Shown: positions 21,542-31,880 of the stretch, one piece after another
How the letters are laid out: each line of letters starts with the position of its first letter
Position numbering within the stretch: the first letter of the stretch is position 1
NCBI GenBank assembly: GCA_037783415.1
Contig: JAZGTN010000223.1
Span: forward strand, 124,001 to 188,000
Source of the DNA: Leptasterias polaris
Lineage: Eukaryota; Echinodermata; Asteroidea; Forcipulatida; Asteriidae
Length of the DNA: 64,000 nt
Direction of reading: 5' to 3'
The notes under the pieces: model-generated
Databases searched by the model: none
Told to the model about the DNA's origin: nothing
What the model saw: only the letters and a program-made list of their open reading frames with translations
Program-made: the position numbers and the translations under genes

Positions 21542-23166
21542 TCTGAAGAATTCCCTTGTGGGGGGCCAATTGTTCCTATTGAAATTACCTTGTGGGGTCC
21601 ATTGTTCCATTGTTAAAAGTACCCTGTAAGTTGGCATGTGTAAGAACACGCAAGTGTGTATACGCCTGCAATCGTCACTCTGTCCCTCTTTTGTTTATAC
21701 TTTTTGCAACAGCTCCCATTGGTTTTGTACACGTTTCCCAACCGTGGACCTTTCCTGAACCGTGACCTATTGTCCTCTTTTGTTATAGGTCCCCGGTTTG
21801 AATGTGTATACATTGTACCTACTCACGTAGGTTTGAATGTGTACACCTACTCACGTATACACGCCACGGGCACCGGTGTCACGTCCTCGACGTTCCGGCG
21901 TACTGAGCGTTCCAGGTGACGTACGCATGCGCGGTCGTACTGTTCGTTCCAGCCCTGTTGGTGACGTGTTCTCCTTCTCGTGCTCTTGAAATTGTCAGAC
22001 AATACCGCTGTCACAAGGTCCACCACGATTGGAACCATGTGAGTCCGATATAGTTATTAGGCAGACCTAGGTGAATGAATGCAACTACAAAAGAAACAGG
22101 GACGCAATGAGATAATTTACAAAACTATACAAAAGAAAGTATTTAATTACAACTAACACGATTGATCATAATAAACATAACATAAAGTAATTTTAATACA
22201 ATGAAAGTTTCATCATAACTGAACCTCTTGAACCCGGTTGTAGGCGGCTTTAGGGATTGCTCCACGCGCTAGGTACCAAGGTAGCGGCAATGTAGCCAAC
22301 GGCGGATGACGTCGGGTCCTCCGGCGTCTGCCTCCTGACCTCTCAGCGTCGAGTCGTCCCAACTCTCAAGCCCGAAAACCCAAAAAGCCAGAAAAAAGTC
22401 TGGCTTTAAATATGTGACTTAGCAGCTCTGTCCCCGGTCTCGGCAAACACACAATTGACGGATGTCCTCCAACATCGATTCAACTAGAATCGGTTTACCC
22501 ATATACGGCTGATCAGGCCGGCATCAACAGCGGAGCCCAGATCCGTGGTTATCATCGATACACCAAGGGTGGGGTCTCGGCAGGGCCTCAGTACCCAACG
22601 TCTTCGAGCCGGCGGACACGCTACTTAGTACCACATAACTCATTACACTACATTTTATACTATCCCAGATACTGAATATTCATTTATCGATAACCCATGA
22701 ATAAATCTCATTTGATCACAATCGATTCCAATCTATAATGTGCTGTTTAGTCATGCGGGCATGAACTTTGAATAATTTGACCAAATAAGGAAATTCACCC
22801 TGGAATGTTAAATATCCGAAACTGGGTATGAAGTGTGCCTCATTGTAAAAAGTAAGGATCCCCAGAACGGTCATAATTTGTTTACAAACAAATACCATCA
22901 TAAGAACCTTATAAATAATTATATTTACAACAAATAACCAATTTAATTTAACGTTTGTGACAACCGCGTCGTAAGAATATTTCTTAGATTTAGGCACGTA
23001 CAGCCCTCTTTTCCCCCTCTGTCAGGCCTTCCACATACCTCCCGCTGGTAAGGCAAAGAATTATTATTGATGTCTTCACACCTAGAGTTACGAAACGACT
23101 TGACATGCTTGTGCGTTTATCACTACTAGTAGTGATACTACAGCTCATGAGCGACGCCATGACAGC
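21542..23166. other. No gene identified
   Basis: No supported coding region. Around 21540-21610 two short copies of ccttgtggggt occur. 21890-21916 (ttccggcgtactgagcgttcc) is inversely repeated near 28269-28295, outside the foldback element. A small stem-loop (aaagccag / ctggcttt) lies at 22385-22408. 22030-22720 might be an LTR-like or MITE remnant but no paired copy is in the window. Confidence 0.35.
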
Positions 23167-23720
23167 TAGTAGGGTCATATCTTTGGATTCCGTGACCATT
23201 TTTTTGCTACCTTTTTTTCTTTATGGATTTGACTTCAGGAACCATTTAAAAGGAAAATAAGCTCCTATGTACCTCTGAAATGTGATAGGAACTTTTTTTA
23301 TAGCGCAATATTCAAAATGGCCGCCGACGCCATCTTGAAAAACATAAATTGTAATAGCTCTGGCACCAGATGACCTAGACGGACAAATAATATATCCTTT
23401 TCCACTATATCTGGCATGACAAATCCACTGGAGTGGTATTTGTAAGGTTTGGGGATCATCTTGACCTCTAAATCCGAGATGGCCGCCATCGCCATCATGA
23501 AAAACATAACTTTCAATAGCTCTGGCACCAGATGACCTAGACAGACAAAAGAGATGTCATTTTCCAATATATTTGGCATTCCATAGCTGCTGGAATGGTA
23601 ATTGTAGAGTCTGGGGATCATCGTGGTCACATAATCCAAGATGGCCGCCGTCGCCATCTTGAAAATTATGAAATGTGACAGCTCTGGCACCAGATGAACT
23701 AAAAGAACAAATACGGTTTC
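23167..23720 (-). repeat. Left foldback arm, 162-bp tandem units
   Basis: The landmark agctctgg followed by caccagatga recurs at about 23356, 23518 and 23680, exactly 162 bp apart. Each unit contains a small palindrome of the form AAGATGGC...GCCATCTT. The period is 54 codons and the minus-strand frame stays open through all units. Confidence 0.85.
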
Positions 23721-23834
23721 ATTTTTCAAATTTGAAAAATCAGTTATTATTATGTGTTCTTTATAGGCTGAAAGCCACTCTTGGTAAGGGGCTATACAAG
23801 AAGAAAAATTATTAAATGTGAAAAAAAAACTCAA
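23298..23834 (-). CDS. Repeat-encoded ORF with 54-residue period, unknown
   Basis: This minus-strand frame of 178 codons runs through the left foldback arm. It is made of near-identical 54-residue repeats with the landmarks GHLVPELL, FFKMATAAI, MIPRLYNYHSS and PNILENDISFV. It ends with FKMASAAILNIAL at a stop in the unique terminal part. No known domain is recognised, and a frame kept open by the 162-bp period alone is possible. The right arm carries the same peptide repeats on the plus strand (27589-27924), so the frame points outward from the centre in both arms. I cannot say whether it is translated. Confidence 0.35.
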   Translation of the reverse strand: MSFFFTFNNFSSCIAPYQEWLSAYKEHIIITDFSNLKNETVFVLLVHLVPELSHFIIFKMATAAILDYVTTMIPRLYNYHSSSYGMPNILENDISFVCLGHLVPELLKVMFFMMAMAAISDLEVKMIPKPYKYHSSGFVMPDIVEKDILFVRLGHLVPELLQFMFFKMASAAILNIAL

Positions 23835-26285
23835 GAGAGCTGGAGGTAGGAATTGATATTTCTCTTAAAACAGTCTAGATTGTAGGATGGAGGGAAACAT
23901 GCACTAGGCAAGGAGTTCCAAAGAGATGCAGTACGTGGAATAAAGCTGTTGGAGTGGCTCCTTGTTCTACATCTCAGCAAATTGAGAGTGTAGGATGAGA
24001 TGTAGGCTACAGACCTACGGTGGGAAAGAGGTTGTAACGTTGATCCCAACACTTCACCAACAAGATGAACAATATGCTTCTGATCTGTACCCTATCTAAT
24101 AAAGATAAATGACAAGCAGATGCTCTGGCCCAAATATGACAACAGTACTCTATTAGGGGACGTATAGTTGTCTTATACAGGTAGAGAGTAGCATCAGGAG
24201 GTAAGAACTTCCGAGCTCGGTAAAGACAACCAACTCGCATGGAAGCACTCTTTGCAATGCCTGAGATATACCTCTCCCAACTGTCATTGGTGGAGATGTC
24301 AAGTCCAAGAAGGCGAAAAATCTGCTACCTCAGGCAAAGTCAATGGACCCATATGAATAGAAGTAAATGTATCATCTCTTGAGCGAGACAGAGGCAGAAG
24401 TTTAGTTTTCTTCGCATCGAAGGTTACTAGCCAATCATTCCCCCACTTTAGCTTGTTCTGTAAGTTATTGTTTAGTGAGACACCTACCTCACAGCGAGAA
24501 TTGTTGGAAGAGTTATGGGAAACACAGTAGAGGGTTGAATCAGCAAACATGGCGAGCTGAGACAAAACTTCATCGGGCAGATCATTAATGTAAACAAGAA
24601 AGAAAGTGGGACCAAGTACTACGCCTTGTGGAACACCGGAATTGATATGACAGGCAGAAGGAGAGCAGAGATTATAGATAACATTCTGCCTGACACACCA
24701 TGAATGAAGCTTGTGAAGCATGCCACACTTTGTCGAAGGCCTTGGAGATGTCCAATACTACAACACAATCCTCGCCCCTGCGATCTAAGGCCCTACTTAA
24801 ATGATCGGTAATTAGGGAAAGCAGATCACCCGTTGAGCAGGAATGGCGAAACCCGAACTGTCAGTCAGTTAGAAGAGCATTGTCCTCCAGGTATCCAAGG
24901 AGCTGTTGATTGACAAAGCATTCAAAGATCTTACTTATTATGGGAAGCAGACTAATAGGACGATAATTATATAGCTTCAGAACGCTCACCAGCACCCTTA
25001 AAGACATGGACAACGGATGCCTCATCATTGAGTGTGGAGTTAGATGCAAAGTTGTCAGCAAAAAGGTTTGCCTTATCTTGAGGAGAAGTAAGAACTTCGG
25101 GTCCATGAAAGAGAGGAGGAATGGAGGACTTGTTGCGGTTCAGTACACTATTGGCAATCCGCCAAAAATCCCTTGAACCAAGCCAAACTAGCAACAGAGT
25201 TCGCATATTGATTCTTAGCATCCTCTAAAACTCTCTTACATCGATTTCGAGCTTCTTGGAAAAGACGCTTACTGTCCAAAGTTCCTGACAGATGATACTT
25301 CTTTAAAAATGGGCAATTGCTGCAGCACAGACTGGAGTGTACCAAGGTTGAGAATGGTCCCTGATCTGGTAGGTATGTAAGGGGATGTAAATCTTCATAC
25401 CAAGGTTAATCCATTGGGATAACTCGTCTTCCGCCAAATCAGGACCAAGACTTAGAATCGAAGACCATGGCACATCAGTAAGAAAACATCGAAAACCATC
25501 CCAGTCAGCCTTTCCAAACTGAAACACAGTACGGTGGAAAGGCTGGAATGCTATAGTTGTTGGAGAAGAATATGACACGGAAACAGAGACAATCGAGTGA
25601 TCTGAGTTACCAATTGGAGGCAAGACTTTGACAATTACACAGTCATCTGGGTTAGAACACAAGAAGAGGCCAAGCAAGTACCTACCATCGGAAGCACGAT
25701 CCGGAATGTGAGTTGGTGATGAAACGATCTGGGAGATGGAAAAATTATGTGTTGCAATACCAGAAATGTCAATATTACGAGAATGGGTCAGCCACTCCTT
25801 GTGTTGAACATTGAAGTCACCAAATACCATGACTTGAGCAGAAGGGTGCTGAGAAATAGCGGAGTCAATGCTATCAGAGATAGCATCAAGCACAGCGCAG
25901 GATGGTGATAAAGGTGAACGATACAGGAAAAACAGGTAGGTTGTAGAATGGAGAAGTGAAAGGCGAAAGCATGTATTCATGGTTGTCACATTCCAAAGTG
26001 CTTTCACGGGCTAAGGGGAGAGTTTCTTTGACATAGACACCCAGACCATGTGATGGAGGGTGGTCAAGTCGATGAAAGATATATCCTAGTAACTTGAAAG
26101 AATCTAAAGAAATGTCACAATTCAGTCTGCTCTCAGATAGAGCTAGAAAGTCAGGAGAGTTGTTAAAAACAAAAGACTGAACAGAGGTGAAGTTGAAACG
26201 AAAGCCCCTGATATAGGAAAAGGCAATACCAAGAGGCTTTGAACGCCACGCACGGGCAGGTGGATTTGCGCGAGCAGGTAAGCTT
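23835..26285 (-). pseudogene. CR1-like LINE (endonuclease and RT), many frameshifts
   Basis: Read on the minus strand from about 26230, the APE endonuclease starts (NNSPDFLALSESRLN, HHPPSHGLGVYVKE-like block). It continues in 26007-25303 with QVMVFGDFNVQHKEWL and the IGNSDHSIVSV end. The RT follows in short frames: NYRPISLLPIISKIFE, FGFRHSCSTGD, motif A VVLDISKAFDKVWH (about 24760-24720), motif B SGVPQGVVLGPTFFLVY, then FADST where FADD is expected (about 24530). The C-terminus is at 24240-23835 (LIEYCCHIWARAS, ASLWNSLPSACF). The mutated catalytic box and at least five frame changes make it dead. It lies inside the foldback element. Confidence 0.85.
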
Positions 26286-26354
26286 TCTTTATTCTTTGGT
26301 TATTTTATGTACATAATGTTTACTTTACGCCAGAGCTTTAATTGCGCCCATGCT

Positions 26355-26466
26355 TTGACCACCCTCCATCACATGGTCTGGGTGTCTATGTCAAAGAAAC
26401 TCTCCCCTTAGCCCGTGAAAGCACTTTGGAATGTGACAACCATGTGCTTTCGCCTTTCACTTCTCC
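26355..26466 (+). repeat. Inverted copy B of a LINE endonuclease fragment
   Basis: This 112-bp segment repeats, in the opposite orientation, part of the LINE endonuclease at about 25948-26060. It runs from ttgaccaccctccatc to gcctttcacttctcc. It ends exactly at cttctcc, where the cargo gene begins. The same fragment occurs a third time at 26642-26808 in the original orientation. Confidence 0.9.
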
Positions 26467-27353
26467 GGTCTGAAGGCTACTCAGAAGCAGTCATTCTTGA
26501 TACTGAGGACACTGACAGCTATGTACAAGCGGCATATGTTTCTCAGAAGACATCGGGGCTCATGTGTGTGAAACGCAAACATCAGCTAATCAGTGCCCAG
26601 TGTTTGTGCGATGAGGCAATGGCTACTTCCATCATACCACTGGAGAAGTGAAAGGCGAAAGCACATGTATTCATGGTTGTCACATTCCAAAGTGCTTTCA
26701 CGGGCTAAGGGGAGAGTTTCTTTGACATAGACACCCAGACCATGTGATGGAGGGTGGTCAAGTCGATGAAAGATATATCCTAGTAACTTGAAAGAATCTA
26801 AAGAAATGGGTGTGACCAACTCTGGGTTCTATGGAACAAGTAAGAAGCTTATCGCAAATCGCGTGGAAAGTCCAAAAAGGCACAATATCTACTAGCAGTA
26901 TGTGGTGAACAGCTCCCAGTGACACAAGAGATTATCAGCAATTTGGAGCAATTTGTCATCAGATACGTGTATGGCGATTGTAAAAGCAAGACCCTGGGAG
27001 AAGTCCGAGCTGCCAAGTGGAGAGCGCAGAAAAAGAGCACTATCAGGCTTGTGCCTGACTTGGACAGTCTCTGTCCATACTTGGAGCGTGCAAACTATCT
27101 TGCATATGTGCAACATCATTACCAGTTAAGAAGTCACCCCTCACCAATAGGCCATGGATGGCACCTTGAAATGGCCTGTGTCTGCCGATCCGTTATACTA
27201 AGCCCCCCATTCCCCCATCCATATCTCTACCAACAAACCCGCAGACAGATGACAACAGTGATGGTGTCAGCGAAAGTGATGAAAGTGAGTCTGATTAGTG
27301 AAAGCTACAGTTCGTACAGTGAATCAGGTGGTGATAGTGAAGCTGAAATGTGA
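26467..27353 (+). pseudogene. Foldback cargo gene, multi-copy metazoan family, broken
   Basis: Part 1 (26467-26641) encodes SEGYSEAVILDTEDTDSY and a following VKRKHQLISAQCLCDE segment. After the 167-bp LINE fragment, part 2 resumes at 26809 with NSGFYGTSKKL. It shifts frame near 26885 and continues to the stop at 27353 (LEQFVIRYVYGD, WRAQKKSTIRLVPD, ERANYLAYVQHHYQL, HPSPIGHGWHLE). The acidic DTEDTD block followed by an NSGFYG motif and the SPIGHGW end match my memory of a large family of uncharacterised invertebrate proteins often found in repeats. I am not certain of any domain name; the aspartates could be metal ligands of a nuclease-like fold. The N-terminal part is missing or was removed by the LINE. 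Confidence 0.55.
26642..26808 (-). repeat. Copy C of the LINE endonuclease fragment
   Basis: A 167-bp minus-strand fragment matches the LINE endonuclease at about 25948-26113. It sits exactly between the IIPL codons and the following GVTNSGFYG codons of the cargo gene. Its left end (ggagaagtg) is the inverse of the right end of copy B, so cargo part 1 is flanked by inverted LINE fragments. Confidence 0.9.
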
Positions 27354-27360
27354 ATCTTGG

Positions 27361-28173
27361 AATAAGACGTAAGGATGGTTCCAGAACTATAAAAAACATT
27401 TTTTAAATCATTTGTAATACCAGAAATAGTGGAAAATGACACCCTATTTGTTCTTATAGTTCTTCTTGTGTCAGAGCTATTACAATTCATATTTCCAAGA
27501 TGGCGACAGCCGCCATCTTGAATTTGGAGGTCAGGATGATCCCCAACTCTACAATAACCATTCCAGTGGATTTGTAATGCCGTGAATAGTGGAAATCGAC
27601 ACCCTATTTTTTCTTATAGTTCTTCTGATGCCAGAGCTATTACAATTCATAATTTTCAAGATGTTGACGGCGGCCATCTTGGATTTGGAGGTTAGGATGA
27701 TCCCCAGACTCTATAATTACCATTCCAGTAGCTATGGAGTGCCAAATATATTGGAAAATGACATTTCTTTTGTCTGTCTAGGTCATCTGGTGCCAGAGCT
27801 ATTGAAAGCTTTGTTTTTTCAAGATGGCGACAGCGGCCATCTTGGATTGAAAGATCAAGATGATCCCCAAACCTTACAATTACCACTCCAGTGGATTTGT
27901 CATGCCAGATATAGTGGAAAATGACATCTCTTTTGTCCGTCTAGGTCATCTGGTGCCAGAGCTATTACAATTTATGTTTTTCAAGATGGCGTCGGCGGCC
28001 ATTTTGAATATTGCGCTATAACAAAAGTTCCTATCACATTTCAGAGGTACATACTTACATTTCAGAGGTACATAGGAGCTTATTTTCCTTTTAAATGGTT
28101 CCTGAAGTCAAATCCATCAAGAAAAAAAGGTAGCAAAAAAATGGTCACGGAATCTAAAGATATGACCCTACTA
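27361..28173 (+). repeat. Right foldback arm, 162-bp tandem units
   Basis: The landmark cagagctatt recurs at about 27472, 27632, 27794 and 27956 (spacings 160-162 bp). Units carry the AAGATGGC/GCCATCTT palindrome. The arm ends with the unique terminal segment (about 28000-28173) that inversely matches 23167-23320. A 22-bp duplication of acatttcagaggtacat lies at 28038-28073. The outward reading frame is open only in part (27589-27924). Confidence 0.85.
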
Positions 28174-28323
28174 AGCTAGAGACTAGAGGAACACTCAGTG
28201 CGACACAAAATTGATTACTTTCGCTTGCTGCGCGCAGGCATGACATGACGTAATGTATTATATTTAGTCATCTGGAACGTTTAGTACGCCGGAATGCTCA
28301 GTGCGCGACACCGAGGCGAGATA
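28174..28323. other. Short spacer, nothing identified
   Basis: Contains ggaacactcagtgcg (28188) and ggaacgtttagtacgccgg (28271), two diverged copies of one motif. No gene. Confidence 0.3.
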
Positions 28324-28497
28324 TTTTTCCTACGAACTTTTTGACACCCGCGCATGCGCATTAAATGAATTATTCTAAGGCATGCCTAATGCGTGTAGCC
28401 TGTATTAGTGTACGCTGTGTGTATTAGTGTACGCTGTGTGTACACGTGTAGTGTATTATCCTGTATAAATTATTTGAACCGAGAAAAGGAGACCTTC

Positions 28498-28590
28498 AAA
28501 ATCCTAACCCTAACCCTAACCCTAAAGCCCGGTAAACCGGGCTTTACCCTAACCGACTAACCCTAAACCTAACCCTTACCCTAGCCCTGG
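28498..28590 (-). repeat. Interstitial telomeric repeat (CCCTAA)n with hairpin
   Basis: Four or so CCCTAA units (28503-28526) are followed by a perfect hairpin, AAAGCCCGGT-aa-ACCGGGCTTT (28524-28545). Degenerate CCCTAA-like units follow to about 28585. A second short run (ctaacccttaccctaaccc, 29379-29397) lies 800 bp on, in the same orientation. CCCTAA is the complement of TTAGGG, the telomere repeat of most animals. This may mark a break repaired with telomeric DNA or a telomere-derived insertion. Confidence 0.85.
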
Positions 28591-28640
28591 CGGCCTTTCA
28601 CTTTCGTTATACACTACAGTGACGTCCTGGAGATCAGGTA

Positions 28641-29323
28641 CCATTTCTGGGGCGGAAAATTTTCAAAGCTTCATAAGTCAAATTTTACCTGCAAGAAGCC
28701 ACTAATTTCACAAGATTTACATTCCATGGCGGCATACATTTCGCTGCGGTGGGTTTTGGACGTCATAAATTCATCATTAATCTGTCATTTTCGTGAAATA
28801 ATGCAGCTCCCAACGTTTAAGAAAACTCTATTTTGTTCGTTTTTTTCACAATGTCTGACGTGCGTACGCGCACATTCGTAAGACGCAGGATGCATGACGC
28901 GCATATCCTCACAGTGTCTGCCGTGTGTACGCGCTTATTCGCGTGTAAGACGCAGTATGCATGACGCGCATATCGTGCGTTGCGTTTGCATGTTAACGAT
29001 GTGCTGTCAAGATACTGTGACCAAAAAGTGCGATATAAATTTGTTGCATTTTGCGGTATGCGTAATCTGCACCCACGCAAATAACGCGAACACATGAAAA
29101 CGCTGGCGTCTTGGTTTTTCTTTACTAAAAGTTTGCAGAATTGTTTAACGTTGAGAGCTGCTTAATATCACGAAAATGACAGATTAATGAGGAATATATG
29201 GCATCCAAAACCCACCGCAGCAAATTGTTTGCCGCCATGGAATGTGAATCTTGTGAAATTAGTGGCTTCTTGCAGGTAAGATTTGAGTTATGAAGCTTTG
29301 AAATTTTTCCGCCCCAGAAACGT
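28641..29323. mobile_element. Long-TIR MITE with internal 60-bp tandem duplication
   Basis: The segment 28643-28820 (tttctggggcggaaaa, then cttcataagtcaaat, catggcgg, ccgc-ggtggg) is inversely repeated at 29140-29320. The arms are thus about 170 bp of imperfect TIR. The centre (28849-28976) holds two tandem copies of a unit of about 61-67 bp containing tacgcgc, taagacgca and gcatgacgcgcatatc. No gene. Confidence 0.7.
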
Positions 29324-29508
29324 GCCCTAATATTTAGGACTCTGTATCTGTGTACAGCACAGAGGAAGAGTCCTAGGGCTAACCCTTACCCTAACCCTAT
29401 TTAATATTCATGGCTTATTCAGGAGGAAGTAAGTGCGCATGCGCGGTGTCAAAAAGTACGTAGGAAAAAAATCAGGCGGGCCGCGCGTTGCATCATACAA
29501 CGCACTGC

Positions 29509-29991
29509 CTGCAGGGCGCACCACACCAAATAAGCCAGAATTAATGCGCCAAGCTACTTATCATAATTTGTAAACTTATTTTTAATTACAACGTTTTGGG
29601 GGTCATGCAATTAATAGATTGTGTAAATATAATAATCTATCACAACCTGGGGGTTCTGTGCTTCAACCTTTGAGGAGACTTGATAAATTTAGGCGTTAAA
29701 GTTGGCCCTATTTGAACGGGAAAGTGGAGAAGTGCTTCACGAAAACTGGCAGCAAGTCGGTTTTGGAAAAAAACAAATTTTCGCGTTTTTTTCTTCTGGG
29801 GTAGTTAGCAAAAATTCCAAACGGCTGACCTGGCAAAAATTGAAAAGAATTCTAAAGTTCAGTCGTCCGAAAATATGTTTGATTGGTTTTCAAGAGGCTG
29901 AGAGACTTACACGATTTTTTGAGTATTTTTGAATATTTATCATTTAGCATTGGTTCCTATGGGAGTTTATTTAGTGTGGTGCGCCCTGCAG
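29509..29991. mobile_element. MITE with 25-bp TIR (CTGCAGGGCGCACCACAC)
   Basis: Left TIR 29509-29533 and right TIR 29967-29991 match at 24 of 25 positions. The interior (29534-29966) includes a 76-codon open frame (29702-29932) with no recognisable motif, so I do not call it a gene. No clear target duplication was seen. 29992-30267 beyond it is gene-free. Confidence 0.75.
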
Positions 29992-30267
29992 TCATTTGAG
30001 TAGGGCGCCCTCAACTAGAGGTCAAAAGGAAGATGCTTCCAAAAAGGAAGATGCTCATTGGCCAGTCTTGTGCGCCGCGCGTACAAATCAGCGCGTTTCC
30101 ATTGTTTCATCATCAGTTTACCTCTAAGATGGCGGCTTGGTGACGTCAATGCATAAGGTCTATACTACACGAATGGCATGATAACACTGAAAATAATTCA
30201 ACGGTAGTGTCACTGTGCTGATGCACGCTCTGTAACTGTCACAACTATGTACGTATTATAACTTCAT

Positions 30268-31144
30268 AATGGGAAGTCCTCACGAGGGAGTGATTTACTG
30301 CTTGTCCCTGGATGGGAAGTCCACATGATGGAGATTTACTGCTTGTTTCAGAATGGGAAGTCCTTATATTGGAGTGATTACTGCTTGTTCCTGGATGGGA
30401 AGTCCACATGATGGAGATTTACTGCTTGTTTCAGAATGGGAAGTCCTTATGTGGAGTGATTACTGCTTGTTTCAGAGTGGGAAGTTCTCATGATGGAGTG
30501 ATTTACTGCTTGTTTCAGAATGGGAAGTCCTCATGATGGAGTGATTTACTGCTTGTTTCAGAATGGGAAGTCCTCATGATGGAGTGATTTCAGTACTGCT
30601 TGTTTCAGAATGGGAAGTCCTCATGATGGAGTGATTTACTGCCATGTTCCTGGATGGGAAGTCCTTATGAGGGAGTGATTTACGGCTTGTTTCAGAATGG
30701 GAAGTCCTCATGATGGAGTGATTTCAGTACTGCTTGTTTCAGAATGGGAAGTCCTCATGATGGAGTGATTTACTGCCATGTTCCTGGATGGGAAGTCCTT
30801 ATGAGGGAGTGATTTACGGCTTGTTTCAGAGTGGGAAGTCCTCATGATGGAGTGATTTACTGCTTGTTCCTGGATGGGAAGTCCTCATGAGGGAGTGATT
30901 TACTGCTTGTTCCTGGATGGGAAGTCCACATGAGGGAGTGATTTACTGCTTTTTCCTGGATGGGAATTCCTCATGATGGAATGATTTTTGGCTTGTTATA
31001 GAATGGGAAGTCCTCATGATGGAGTGATTTACTGCATGTTCCTGGATGGGAAGTCCTTATGAGGGAGTGATTTACGGCTTGTTTCAGAGTGGGAAGTCCT
31101 CATGATGGAGTGATTTACTGCATGTTCCTGGATGGGAAGTCCTT
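30268..31144 (+). repeat. ~43-bp minisatellite, part 1
   Basis: About 20 tandem units of the type gggaagtcctcatgatgg then agtgatttactgcttgtt, with two alternating endings (ttcagaa and cctggat). Some units are shortened to 41 bp or carry a 5-bp insertion (cagta). The array stops at 31144 in mid-unit and resumes at 33988. Confidence 0.95.
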
Positions 31145-31149
31145 CCCTT

Positions 31150-31880
31150 ACAAAAATGTCCTGTGGTAATTCCTGTGGTACCTGATGTTATCACATAAAA
31201 TACCACAGGAATATTAAGTACCACAGGAACTCGTGTGGTAATGTCAACTGGGTGGCTGTGATATGTTGATATTTCCTGTGGTACCTGACGTTACCACACA
31301 AAATACCACAGGAATATAAGTACCACAGGAACTCTTGAGGGTAATATCGCTTAGACTCGTGTGATGTCAACTGGCTGGCTGTGATAAGTTGCTATTTCCT
31401 GTGGTACCTGATGTTCCCACACAAAATACCACAGGAATATTAAGTACCACAGGAACTCTTGAGGTAATATCTCTAGACTCGTGTGGTAATGTCAACAGCA
31501 TGGCTGTGGTAAGTTGGTATTTCCTGTGGTACCTGATGTTACCACACAAAATACCACAGAAATATTAAGTACCACAGGAATTCGTGTGGTAATGTCAACA
31601 GGCTGGCTGTGATAAGTTGCTATTTCCTGTGGTACCTGATGTTACCACACAAAATACCACAGGAATATTAAGTACCACAGGAACTCTTGAGGTAGTATCA
31701 CTAGACTCTTGTAATATGTCAAGGAGCTGGCTGTGGTAAGTTGATATTTCCTGTGGTACCTGATGTTACCACACAAAATACCACAGGAATGTTCAGTACC
31801 ACAGGAATTCTCTTGAGGTATTATCAATAGACTCGTCATGTTATGTCAATGACTGGCTGTGTAGTCCTGTGGTACCTTGC
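31150..31880. repeat. ~120-bp tandem repeat inside the TIR element
   Basis: The landmark tcctgtggtacctgatgtt recurs at about 31163, 31272, 31395, 31522, 31624 and 31748. Each unit contains TACCACAGGAA and its complement, so units can fold back on themselves. Confidence 0.9.

Larger units (their letters stand above)
23167..28173. mobile_element. Foldback-type transposon with long tandem-repeat arms
   Basis: The two ends are long inverted copies of each other. 23167-23720 (tagtagggtcatatct, then repeats) matches the complement of 27470-28173. The extreme 130 bp are unique sequence. Inside that each arm is built of tandem 162-bp units (about 2.5 in the left arm, about 3.7 in the right). This is the architecture of foldback (FB) elements. 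The left flank ends in agc and the right flank starts agctag, so a short target duplication is possible but ambiguous. The interior holds a broken multi-domain gene on the plus strand (26467-27353) and an invading LINE on the minus strand. I could not identify a transposase. Confidence 0.7.
28324..29470. repeat. Large inverted-repeat composite around telomeric repeats
   Basis: Arms at 28324-28360 (tttttcctacgaac, then gcgcatgcgca) and 29434-29470 are inverse copies of about 37 bp with a few mismatches. Between them lie interstitial telomeric repeats and a second long-TIR element (28641-29323). The outer arms could be TIRs of a MITE into which the inner elements moved, but no target duplication was verified. 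Confidence 0.55.

Noticed and set aside
22027..22650. Possible solo LTR
   Set aside because: No second copy, no clear TG...CA ends and no target duplication could be found.
27589..27924. 111-codon plus-strand frame as an independent gene
   Set aside because: It is the right-arm counterpart of the 162-bp repeat frame and is already covered by the foldback arm.
29702..29932. 76-codon frame inside the CTGCAGGG MITE
   Set aside because: No recognisable motif, no splice context, and the element looks non-autonomous.
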